Assembly: GCA_902363555.1 (NCBI GenBank)
Contig: CABJAM010000013.1
Span: 48,362-112,361, forward strand
Source: Lachnospiraceae bacterium
GTDB taxonomy: Bacteria; Bacillota; Clostridia; Lachnospirales; Lachnospiraceae
DNA length: 64,000 nt
Direction of reading: 5' to 3'
Shown: in pieces, positions 7,630-14,254 of the stretch
How positions within the stretch are numbered: the first letter of the stretch is position 1
Layout: each line of letters begins with the position of its first letter
Made by a program: the position numbers and the translations under genes
The notes under the pieces: generated by a model
What the model was told of the DNA's origin: nothing
Databases searched by the model: none
Seen by the model: only the letters and a program-made list of their open reading frames with translations

Positions 7630-8446
7630 TCAAAAGCCTCCCTTCCAGCTTTGCGATGGCCGCATCCGCCTGCGCCTGCGTCAGGGTGATATGATGGTTC
7701 ATTTCCATAGACTCGATAAAGTCCACGCCGCAGCCCTTGGTCGTATTTAAAATAACTGCCATCGGCCGGGTATTATTGTTTTGAAAACCATTTTCTACAG
7801 CCGCCGCTATTTCATCCGGGCGATTCCCATGGACCTCCACAGCGTACCAGCCAAAGGCGGCGAATTTCTCCCGCAGATCGCCCAGGGGCAGTACATCGTC
7901 CGTGCTGCCGTCAAGCTGCTTCCGGTTGTAATCCACAAATACCGTCAGATGGCTTAACTGTCTGGCCGCCGCAAATAAAACCATTTCCCAGACCTGGCCC
8001 TCATCACACTCGCCATCACCAAGGATACAAAATACCCGGTTGCTTTGCCCGTCCAGCTTTAAACCAAGAGCCATTCCTGCTGCCAGTGACGCCCCCTGGC
8101 CCAGAGAGCCGGTGGTCATGTCGATTCCCGGCGTCAGATTTTTATCGCAATGGCTGGGCAGCTTTGTATGAGGTTCATTTAAAGTTTTCAGCCACTCCCT
8201 TGGGAAAAAGCCTTCCACCGCCAGAGCGGCATAAAGCCCCGGCCCGCAGTGGCCCTTGGACATGACCAGATAATCTCTGCCGTTCCACTGTGGATTTTTT
8301 GCGTCATATGTCATCAGCCGGCCGTAAAGCGCCGCCAATGTATCCACAATACTCAGGGAACCACCCACATGACCAAAGCCCCGCCATTTGAAACATTCCA
8401 TGGCCGCAATGCGGATCTGTACGGCCAGTTTTTCCAATTCGGTCAT
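7622..8446 (-). CDS. Transketolase, N-terminal subunit (diphosphate-binding domain)
   Basis: 274 residues from the chosen ATG (MTELEKLAVQ), which follows AAAGGAGAT by about 9 bases. An earlier ATG at 8467 would place that ribosome site inside the gene. It carries the thiamine diphosphate domain: GHVGGSLSIVDTLAALY, VMSKGHCGPGLYA, TGSLGQGASLAAGMALG and the magnesium motif GDGECDEGQVWE followed by DYNRKQLDG. The motifs are of transketolase type, not of the pyruvate or acetoin dehydrogenase E1-alpha type. It overlaps the C-terminal subunit gene by 8 bases, so the two are made in equal amounts. Confidence 0.9.
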   Translation of the reverse strand: MTELEKLAVQIRIAAMECFKWRGFGHVGGSLSIVDTLAALYGRLMTYDAKNPQWNGRDYLVMSKGHCGPGLYAALAVEGFFPREWLKTLNEPHTKLPSHCDKNLTPGIDMTTGSLGQGASLAAGMALGLKLDGQSNRVFCILGDGECDEGQVWEMVLFAAARQLSHLTVFVDYNRKQLDGSTDDVLPLGDLREKFAAFGWYAVEVHGNRPDEIAAAVENGFQNNNTRPMAVILNTTKGCGVDFIESMEMNHHITLTQAQADAAIAKLEGRLLND

Positions 8447-8518
8447 TTTACCTGTATCTCCTTTCATGTTTTGAGCATTGCTCCTGATCCCGTTTTACCT
8501 GCACTTTTGTGCTGTACG

Positions 8519-8595
8519 AATCCCGTTTTCATGGGAAATGCCCAGGATTTCGGTGCTAATCCCGATTTAATGGGGAAATGCCCAGGATTTCGCGG
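8519..8595. repeat. Imperfect tandem duplication of the 3' end of the BKACE gene
   Basis: A unit of about 39-40 bases occurs at 8519-8557 (spacer) and again at 8558-8595 (last codons of the BKACE gene). Both share AATCCCG...TGGGAAATGCCCAGGATTTCG with a few differences. The spacer copy looks like a local duplication that now lies beyond the stop codon. Confidence 0.75.
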
Positions 8596-9407
8596 GCCTG
8601 CGCCGGTGTGGCCGGTTCCTTTCCAAATAACCGGACTGCCTGCACCGCGCGCTCCACCAGCATCACGTTGGTCGCCGGAACGCCTTTGCTAAAATACACA
8701 TTGTCCTCAAGACCTACACGGATATTTCCCCCCAGAGCAAGCGCCGCGTACATGATCGGCAGATGCTCACGGCCCACGCCGAAAGCGGACCAGGTGGAAC
8801 CCTCCGGAATCTTGCCCACCAGGTACAAAAGGTTTTCAACAGTGGCCGGCATACCTCCCAGAACCCCAAGGCAAAACTGATAGTGGACCGGCGTGGGCAG
8901 ATGGCCCTGCTCCACAAAATAATTGGCCACACCGAGCATTCCCGAATCAAATATTTCCACCTCGGGCTTGATCCCCCGGTTGATGTACACATCCCCGAGC
9001 TGCTGTAAAAATTTGGGAGAGTTTTCAAAGACGCCGCCCGGCATCCAGTTAAAGCTCCCTGCGTCATAGCTGCCCATCTCGATCCCTTCCACAGTTTTCA
9101 TATGCAGCATCCGGGTTTCATCGGTGGCCGTTCCGGTATTATCGCCGGAGGATGTACAGTTTATGATCACATCGCAGTCTTTTTTTGCCCGGAGCAGCTT
9201 TATGGTCTGGTCAAACCGCTCCGCGTCCATGCAGCCGATCCCCTCGTCATTGCGCATATGCAGATGGACGATGGCCGCACCGGCCTTCCAGCAGTCGTAA
9301 GCATCGTTTGCAATTTCCTCCGGCGTCAGGGGGATGCTTTTATTTTTCTCCTTCGGGGTAACGGCCCCGGTCAGGGCTGCTGTAATAATTACAGTATTTT
9401 GACTCAT
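8556..9407 (-). CDS. Beta-keto acid cleavage enzyme (BKACE family)
   Basis: A 283-residue TIM-barrel protein of the BKACE (formerly DUF849) family. It begins VIITAALTGAVTPKE and has zinc ligands in IVHLHMR (His48, His50), NCTSSG at the end of a strand, and the C-terminal GVGREHLP and VGLEDNVYF motifs. Known members condense a 3-oxo acid with acetyl-CoA and release acetoacetate plus the CoA ester of the shortened acid. Examples are Kce for 3-keto-5-aminohexanoate, dehydrocarnitine cleavage enzyme, and the triacetate-acetoacetate lyase of anaerobic phloroglucinol catabolism. It is the second gene after the sigma-54 promoter, following the retro-Claisen hydrolase, which suggests it acts on that enzyme's ring-opened product after oxidation. 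The exact substrate is not deducible. Confidence 0.92.
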   Translation of the reverse strand: MSQNTVIITAALTGAVTPKEKNKSIPLTPEEIANDAYDCWKAGAAIVHLHMRNDEGIGCMDAERFDQTIKLLRAKKDCDVIINCTSSGDNTGTATDETRMLHMKTVEGIEMGSYDAGSFNWMPGGVFENSPKFLQQLGDVYINRGIKPEVEIFDSGMLGVANYFVEQGHLPTPVHYQFCLGVLGGMPATVENLLYLVGKIPEGSTWSAFGVGREHLPIMYAALALGGNIRVGLEDNVYFSKGVPATNVMLVERAVQAVRLFGKEPATPAQAREILGISPLNRD

Positions 9408-9436
9408 CTTTATTCTCCTTTTATATTTGTCAGTAT

Positions 9437-9465
9437 GTAACCGCTCACAGGAGCCAGACGGTTAC
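9437..9465. repeat. Dispersed GTAAC...GTTAC palindrome, copy 2
   Basis: GTAACCG and CGGTTAC form a 7-bp stem in the short spacer between the hydrolase and BKACE genes. It belongs with the similar palindromes at 3644, 12850, 17582 and 55121. Confidence 0.6.
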
Positions 9466-9466
9466 G

Positions 9467-10483
9467 TCAGGAATCCTTTTGCGTCTCCGCAAATATTTTT
9501 GCATTCCTGCCGTTTTGGCCAAAAACCTCATCTGGCGATTTAAAGTTTGTCCGCTCGCCCCAGGCGACCATATCTTCACGCATGGCATCCCAGCTTTTAA
9601 TGGGCTCCTGAAGATATTTATTTTCATCGGTGGCATAACGGTAATGGTGGACCATGGACATATCCTTTTCATCGGTCTGAGCGCCGGTCTGCCCGTAGTC
9701 TTTGGCATTGATGCGAACCATAGTACTGTACTGTTCGCTGACCGTGTGGAGCTTCAGATCATTGCAGAGCAGCCGTTCCAGTGGGCGTTTGCAAAGCTGT
9801 GACTGGATCGTACGCGTCTCGCGGGGCACGGATTTTATGATTCTTGCCAGTTCCCAGGCGCGCTCCACAACCTTGCCCTTGGGAACAAGTTCATTGACCC
9901 AGCCCCAGTCCAGCGCCTGCTGGGCTGTCCACTGGCGTGTCGTATACATATAGTAGTTGGCCCGCTTTGTGCCAAGAAAATGCTGCATCAGCATAAACAT
10001 GCCGTCGCCGGCGATAAGCCCGAAAAACAGGTGGTCATCGTCAAACCGCACATCCTCCGAGGCGATGGTAATATCGCACAGCATGGCGGAATCCCAGTGA
10101 AAGCCCGGCCCCGGGATGGCTCCGATGGTGGGGATATCGATATCAAAGATCATATTTTTGATAAGGTTATAGTCGTCAATATACTGATGATCAAAGCGTT
10201 CCTCGGCATAGGTTTGCCAGCCGTTGGGGTCCTTGTCCATCATCCAGTTATCCCCTGTGTGGGTCCAGATCAGGATTTCATTTTTGCGGTCCAGGGAAAT
10301 GACCCGGCTGAGCTGGCTTAAAGCCCGGTGATTGGCGCCACTCCAGCACATGGCGTGATCCTTTGTTTTCATCGTTACCTGTAAAATACCGTCCTCACGG
10401 TACAGATCAAAATGATCCTTGAACCATTCCCTGTATTCCTCAAGCTCCGGCAGTTTTACATAATCGGCCATAATATCTTTCAT
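9467..10483 (-). CDS. Crotonase-fold C-C hydrolase, 6-oxocamphor hydrolase-like (cyclic 1,3-diketone retro-Claisenase)
   Basis: 338 residues, first gene of the sigma-54 operon, with GGAGGA 8 bases before the ATG. The core is crotonase-like but lacks the usual enoyl-CoA hydratase glutamates. It aligns by eye with 6-oxocamphor hydrolase of Rhodococcus: CWSGANHRALSQL (His52) with WTSTAHDEL (His45), GFHWD (His129) with NHPEI (His122), and DHLFFGLIAGDG (His151, Asp160) with PHFPSGIVPGDG (His145, Asp154), with the same nine-residue spacing. Those residues activate water and cleave a non-enolisable cyclic beta-diketone. The C-terminal 70 residues are longer than in the Rhodococcus enzyme. I infer hydrolytic opening of a cyclic 1,3-diketone to a keto acid; a plain enoyl-CoA hydratase is less likely. 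Confidence 0.75.
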   Translation of the reverse strand: MKDIMADYVKLPELEEYREWFKDHFDLYREDGILQVTMKTKDHAMCWSGANHRALSQLSRVISLDRKNEILIWTHTGDNWMMDKDPNGWQTYAEERFDHQYIDDYNLIKNMIFDIDIPTIGAIPGPGFHWDSAMLCDITIASEDVRFDDDHLFFGLIAGDGMFMLMQHFLGTKRANYYMYTTRQWTAQQALDWGWVNELVPKGKVVERAWELARIIKSVPRETRTIQSQLCKRPLERLLCNDLKLHTVSEQYSTMVRINAKDYGQTGAQTDEKDMSMVHHYRYATDENKYLQEPIKSWDAMREDMVAWGERTNFKSPDEVFGQNGRNAKIFAETQKDS

Positions 10484-10522
10484 AATTTAGTCCTCCTTTT
10501 ATTTTCATATGCTATTTATCTC

Positions 10523-10539
10523 CGCAATTTACGTGCCAA
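10523..10539 (-). promoter_or_regulatory. Sigma-54 (RpoN) -24/-12 promoter of the leftward operon
   Basis: On the minus strand TGGCACGTAAATTGC matches the consensus TGGCACG-N4-TTGC at every fixed position. GG lies at 10537-10536 and GC at 10525-10524. Transcription would begin near 10512, about 30 bases before the hydrolase ATG. The divergent gene encodes a sigma-54 activator. Confidence 0.9.
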
Positions 10540-10627
10540 GTTTTTAGAGCTGCGCAATAAATTCACCGGGAACTGAGACACGCCCGCCAGCGATTCATGT
10601 TTTTAAACGGATTGTGGGATTATGTTC

Positions 10628-10656
10628 TTGTATAAAAAATTAGAGTCCTATATAAT
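10628..10656 (+). promoter_or_regulatory. Sigma-A type promoter of the activator gene
   Basis: TTGTAT (10628-10633), a 17-base spacer and a perfect TATAAT (10651-10656), 60 bases before the activator ATG. This gives the activator constitutive sigma-A expression while its target operon uses sigma-54. Confidence 0.75.
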
Positions 10657-10716
10657 TAAGGAAAACACGATCAAAGATAACCACCCGCAGGAATTAATTT
10701 ATAAGGAGATATTTAA

Positions 10717-12267
10717 ATGACTGACAGAGAAATCATGCGCCAGGCCGAAAGAAAGGTGACAGGGCTTATCGACCTGTTATCCACAGGGCAGCCTGTTAAT
10801 TTTCAGGAAATGCGGAAAAAGCTGGTGGAGGTTCGGGGTGACATACATAAGGTGACCACAAGCGACATTGACTATCAGGTCGTGGTGGATAATCTGGATG
10901 ATAATATCCTTATTGCCAACAGCCAGGAGGAAATCCTCTATGTCAATCCGGCCTACGAAAAGCATACAGGGATTGCAAAAGAAGCACTGATCGGCCATAA
11001 AGTGTCCAATGTACTAAAGTCCCAGCAATACTTTACTGTAGCCACAGTGCCCGACGTTTTAAAGCGCAAAGAAAAGGTAATGAAGCTGGCCTACATGAAT
11101 GCCCGAAAAAATCCGGGGATCGTGGTGGGCGTGCCTATTTTTTCAAAGGATGATCCGAAAGAAATCCAATATGTCGTAGCAACTAACAGAGGGCTTTCCT
11201 CCTATGTGGATCTGAGGGATAATTTTACGGAATTTATCAATACACTGACGCAGATGCATAAGGATAACGAGGCCGTCCATATTTATAACAGCTCGGACAA
11301 TATATCGGACGAACATACGATGATCGGTAGCGGCCCGGGGATGCAGCAGATCAAGCGTTTCATAGAAAATGTCAGCCAGACGGACGCCACCGTCCTGATC
11401 ACCGGAGAATCCGGGGCCGGCAAGGAATTGATTGCAGATGCCATTTACAAAAATTCCAAACGGGCAAATATGCCGTTTATCAAGATCAATTGCTCCTCCA
11501 TCCCGGCCAGCCTTCTGGAATCGGAGCTTTTTGGCTATGAAAAAGGGGCCTTTTCCGGGGCCAGCGCCAACGGCAAAAAAGGGCTTTTTGAGGCGGCCAA
11601 TCACGGCACGCTCCTGCTGGATGAGATTGGCGATATGCCTATGGAGCTCCAGGCCAAGCTGCTGCGGGCCATTCAAAGCAGCGAGATCACCCGTGTCGGC
11701 GGCACAAAGCCGATCGCACTGGACATCCGCCTGATTGCGGCGACCAACTGCCATCTCCGTGAAAAAATTGCCAACGGCACCTTCCGCTCGGATCTTTATT
11801 ACCGGCTTCACGTCATCCCCATCAATGTGCCGCCGCTGAGAGAACGCCGTGAGGACATCCCCCTGTTATGCCGCCATTACCTGGATATTTTTTCCGAACG
11901 GTATGACCGCACGGTCCATTTGTCCGATGAAAACATGGAGGTCCTCACAAGCTATTCCTGGCCCGGAAATATCAGAGAGCTGCGCAATATCATGGAATAT
12001 CTCACCGTTTGCTGCGCAGATATGGAAACCATTGAAACCTCCTTCCTGTATGGTATATTTGATATTGATTCCAGCAATGCCTACGTGGAGCTGAACCAGA
12101 ATATGTCCCTGAACGACGCCGTCTCCTCCTATGAAAAGGAATATTTGAAAAATACGATCAAGGGCGTCAAAAACCTAAAAGAAGCCAGCCAGCTTCTGGA
12201 TGTGGATATTTCTACGGTGTCCAGAAAGCTGAAACAGTACGGGCTGTCCATAAAAAATATAAAGTAG
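10717..12267 (+). CDS. Sigma-54-dependent transcriptional activator, PAS-AAA+-HTH
   Basis: 516 residues. A PAS domain spans about 50-160 (NILIANSQEEILYVNPAYEKHTG). The AAA+ module runs from about 200 to 435 with Walker A GESGAGKE (230-237), the sigma-54 contact loop as GAFSGA (277-282, Ser in place of the usual Thr), Walker B LLLDEIGD, and the arginine-finger region FRSDLYYRL. A Fis-type helix-turn-helix closes the protein (LKEASQLLDVDISTVSRKLKQYG). There is no phosphorylation domain, so it is probably switched on by a small molecule through the PAS domain. It is flanked on both sides by perfect sigma-54 promoters, one for the leftward catabolic operon and one for the cupin gene, which are its obvious targets. 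The start has GGAG about 10 bases upstream. Confidence 0.95.
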   Translation: MTDREIMRQAERKVTGLIDLLSTGQPVNFQEMRKKLVEVRGDIHKVTTSDIDYQVVVDNLDDNILIANSQEEILYVNPAYEKHTGIAKEALIGHKVSNVLKSQQYFTVATVPDVLKRKEKVMKLAYMNARKNPGIVVGVPIFSKDDPKEIQYVVATNRGLSSYVDLRDNFTEFINTLTQMHKDNEAVHIYNSSDNISDEHTMIGSGPGMQQIKRFIENVSQTDATVLITGESGAGKELIADAIYKNSKRANMPFIKINCSSIPASLLESELFGYEKGAFSGASANGKKGLFEAANHGTLLLDEIGDMPMELQAKLLRAIQSSEITRVGGTKPIALDIRLIAATNCHLREKIANGTFRSDLYYRLHVIPINVPPLRERREDIPLLCRHYLDIFSERYDRTVHLSDENMEVLTSYSWPGNIRELRNIMEYLTVCCADMETIETSFLYGIFDIDSSNAYVELNQNMSLNDAVSSYEKEYLKNTIKGVKNLKEASQLLDVDISTVSRKLKQYGLSIKNIK

Positions 12268-12294
12268 GGGCGGTACTGAGCCATCGTGGGCTTC

Positions 12295-12311
12295 TTGGCA
12301 CGTTTTTTGCT
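12295..12311 (+). promoter_or_regulatory. Sigma-54 promoter upstream of the cupin gene
   Basis: TTGGCACGTTTTTTGCT matches TGGCACG-N4-TTGC exactly, with GG at 12297-12298 and GC at 12309-12310. It lies 28 bases after the activator stop codon and points toward the cupin gene, with a predicted start near 12322. Confidence 0.88.
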
Positions 12312-12501
12312 ATATAAAAGGGTATACCGCGGGGATCGCGCTATGGCAACTTTACTGTGGCGCGCACCATGTCCGGCTGGATATGCCCCTAAGGGCTTGC
12401 GCTATATTAATATTTTGCCGAGTCCGCTGAGTACGGCATGGAATTTTCGCGGAGTCCGCTGAGTGCGGCAGAAAATTATAATTTTGGAGGTTCAGATTAT
12501 T
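12312..12501 (+). promoter_or_regulatory. Long structured leader with two direct-repeat hairpins ahead of the cupin gene
   Basis: About 180 bases separate the predicted sigma-54 start from the cupin ATG. The leader holds a GCCC-CTAA-GGGC hairpin (12385-12396) and two near-identical 19-base repeats, GAGTCCGCTGAGTRCGGCA, at 12420-12438 and 12452-12470. Each is able to form a small GCCG/CGGC-type stem, and the second is flanked by AATTTT/AAAATT. No coding frame is evident. Post-transcriptional control is a guess. Confidence 0.5.
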
Positions 12502-12840
12502 ATGAAGGTTATGAGACTTGATGAGGCAAAGGAATATCCCACCACCGGGCATTATGATATGCGCGCACTGCGTCTGCAGGGTGTGGATACAAGTAACTGC
12601 AAAGACTTTACACTGGGGCTGTCACATTTTCTCCCGGGCGGAAGAACTGACTATATGGAGGCCGGCGTGGAATTGATCTATTGTGTCGTTGACGGCGAAC
12701 TGACATTAACCACGGACGACGGTGTATATAAACTACATAAATTCGACTCCGTCCATTTTGATGTAGGCGACAGGCGCTCCATTGTCAATGAGACAAATAT
12801 GCCGGCGGCTATGCTCGTCATTGCAGGTATGAAGAAATAG
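12502..12840 (+). CDS. Small single-domain cupin protein
   Basis: 112 residues from the ATG that follows TGGAGG by 11 bases (MKVMRLDEAKEYPTTGHYDM). An upstream in-frame ATG at 12463 lacks a ribosome site and lies in the repeat region. The protein is one cupin barrel: LGLSHFLPGGRTDYMEAGVELIYCVVDGELTLTTDDGVYKLHKFDSVHFDVGDRRSIVNET. The first cupin motif has only a partial metal-binding set, so binding or isomerase activity cannot be claimed. Because it has its own sigma-54 promoter beside the activator, it belongs to the same regulon as the leftward catabolic operon. It may handle an unstable keto intermediate or serve as a sensor. Function unknown. Confidence 0.8.
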   Translation: MKVMRLDEAKEYPTTGHYDMRALRLQGVDTSNCKDFTLGLSHFLPGGRTDYMEAGVELIYCVVDGELTLTTDDGVYKLHKFDSVHFDVGDRRSIVNETNMPAAMLVIAGMKK

Positions 12841-12849
12841 GATTTGCAA

Positions 12850-12875
12850 TAACCGTTTAGTAGTGCCAAACGGTT
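12850..12875. repeat. Dispersed GTAAC...GTTAC palindrome, copy 3
   Basis: TAACCGTTT and AAACGGTTA form a 9-bp stem 10 bases after the cupin stop. It could help terminate the cupin transcript but has no T run. It resembles the palindromes at 3644, 9437, 17582 and 55121. Confidence 0.6.
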
Positions 12876-12909
12876 ACCCTATGGGCTCCCGGAATTAAAC
12901 ATGTAACAC

Positions 12910-12959
12910 GAATGGGCGTCAAAGCTGTATGCGTAATATCACAGCCTTGACGCCCATTC
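12910..12959. terminator. Bidirectional hairpin between convergent cupin and oxidoreductase genes
   Basis: GAATGGGCGTCAA pairs perfectly with TTGACGCCCATTC, extended by GCTGT/ACAGC after one mismatch, with an 11-base loop. It lies between converging genes. No strong T run follows on either side, so termination efficiency is uncertain. Confidence 0.7.
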
Positions 12960-12969
12960 CCGGTAACCT

Positions 12970-14124
12970 TTACCCAAAAACCAACGCGCCCTCTTCCCCA
13001 AATGAAAAGGCTTCCAGCCCCATATACCCCCGGGGCAGCACCGCCGGTCTTTCGCAGGTTGTCGTCATTTCATAGAACGTTTTAGTCTTACAGCTCGTCT
13101 CGATCCCCTGAAGTATTTCCTGGCAATGCAGCCCCAAGGCGGCAGACGCCCGTGCCGGGCGGTTTTGGCGGATCGCCCATGCCATTTCAGCCACGCCCAC
13201 ACCGCGGGAATTGTGGTCAAAGCCATGTGCCGGAATCTGTGCGACCGGCTCAAAGCTCCCCGGGCGATAGAGCTTAACATCGCCGCTAAAAAGGCCGGGA
13301 TTGGGCAATGACAAAATGCCATCGGTACCGTATATCATAAATTGCGGAGGCGCTGACATGATCGTATTTCCATTGAGATGGATCGCTGCTGCCGCCCCGC
13401 TGGCAAACTGGATGGAGCCAATCATCAGGTCCTCATTATTAAACATATACGTGCTGCCAAATTGCGGGTGAGCGATATCTTTGTGGACCCGCTTTGGAAA
13501 ACGCGTCCGGGAAATTCCGCACACCTCGGTCGCAGGCCCCAGCAGCGCAACCATTTCCGTCGTCAGGTATATTCCAAAATCATAGCCTATGCCGCCGGCC
13601 GGTTCATTGACAAAACCAAGGCGCTCCGCAATGCTGCCCACATTTTGGCCAATGCTTGCAAAAACAGAAGTGACCTCGCCTATGAAACCGCTGTCGATGA
13701 TCTCCCGGGCACATTGCCATGCGGAGCCCAGAAAATGGTCGGGCGCGCTGCAAAGATACAGGTTCCGGCTCCCGGCCATCGAAAGCAGTTCCCGCGTTTG
13801 ATCCACTGACGGCGTGATCACCTTCTCCGTATAAACATGCTTCCCCGCTTCCAGAGCTGCCCGGATGATCGGATAGTGCTGCGGGGCCGGTGTCAGGTTC
13901 ACAATGAGTTCGATTTCCGGGTCCGCCAAAATATCCTCCATCGTACTTTTTTGTATGCCATATTGTTCTGCCTTTGCCTCTGCACTGGCGCCGCCGCGGG
14001 AACAGCACTTGACGATCTCCAGAATTTTAAATCTCTGAATCATATTCTGAAAGTAAATGTCACTGATATCCCCACAGCCGATCACGGCTGTTTTAACCGG
14101 TGAAAAATCGTTGAGTAAGCCCAT
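12970..14124 (-). CDS. Gfo/Idh/MocA family NAD(P)-dependent oxidoreductase
   Basis: 384 residues from the ATG preceded by GGAGGG at 6 bases (MGLLNDFSPVKT). An upstream in-frame ATG at 14151 has no such site. The Rossmann motif is VIGCGDISDIYF, followed by the family's VNLTPAPQHYPIIRAALEAGKHVYTEK with the conserved lysine, and a C-terminal alpha/beta domain containing GGIGYDFGIYL. Relatives oxidise or reduce sugar carbons, for example at C3 of glucosides, inositol or glucose-fructose. It is the last leftward gene before the cupin and stands alone. It would fit oxidation of a sugar released from a glycoside, or of the sugar while still attached, as in gut bacterial C-glycoside cleavage. No C-deglycosylase partner was recognised here. 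Confidence 0.88.
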   Translation of the reverse strand: MGLLNDFSPVKTAVIGCGDISDIYFQNMIQRFKILEIVKCCSRGGASAEAKAEQYGIQKSTMEDILADPEIELIVNLTPAPQHYPIIRAALEAGKHVYTEKVITPSVDQTRELLSMAGSRNLYLCSAPDHFLGSAWQCAREIIDSGFIGEVTSVFASIGQNVGSIAERLGFVNEPAGGIGYDFGIYLTTEMVALLGPATEVCGISRTRFPKRVHKDIAHPQFGSTYMFNNEDLMIGSIQFASGAAAAIHLNGNTIMSAPPQFMIYGTDGILSLPNPGLFSGDVKLYRPGSFEPVAQIPAHGFDHNSRGVGVAEMAWAIRQNRPARASAALGLHCQEILQGIETSCKTKTFYEMTTTCERPAVLPRGYMGLEAFSFGEEGALVFG

Positions 14125-14254
14125 AAATATCCCTCCAATAATATCCGCCATTCATTTTCATCATGGCAATAGTTATAAAAATTATATAAAACGGAGCGGA
14201 CAAATACCAGAACACTTTTTCATTTTCTGTATAACCTGTATTATATTTATACAC

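Noticed and set aside
6643..8446. The thiamine enzyme pair considered as acetoin or pyruvate dehydrogenase E1 because of the lipoyl gene nearby
   Set aside because: The motifs (GHVGGSLS, GDGECDEGQVWE, DYNRKQLDG) are transketolase-type, and neither an E2 core nor E3 is visible.
12970..14124. Gfo/Idh/MocA protein considered part of a DgpABC-type C-deglycosylation cluster
   Set aside because: No DgpB/DgpC-like partner was recognised in the window; the gene stands alone, so only the family call is kept.
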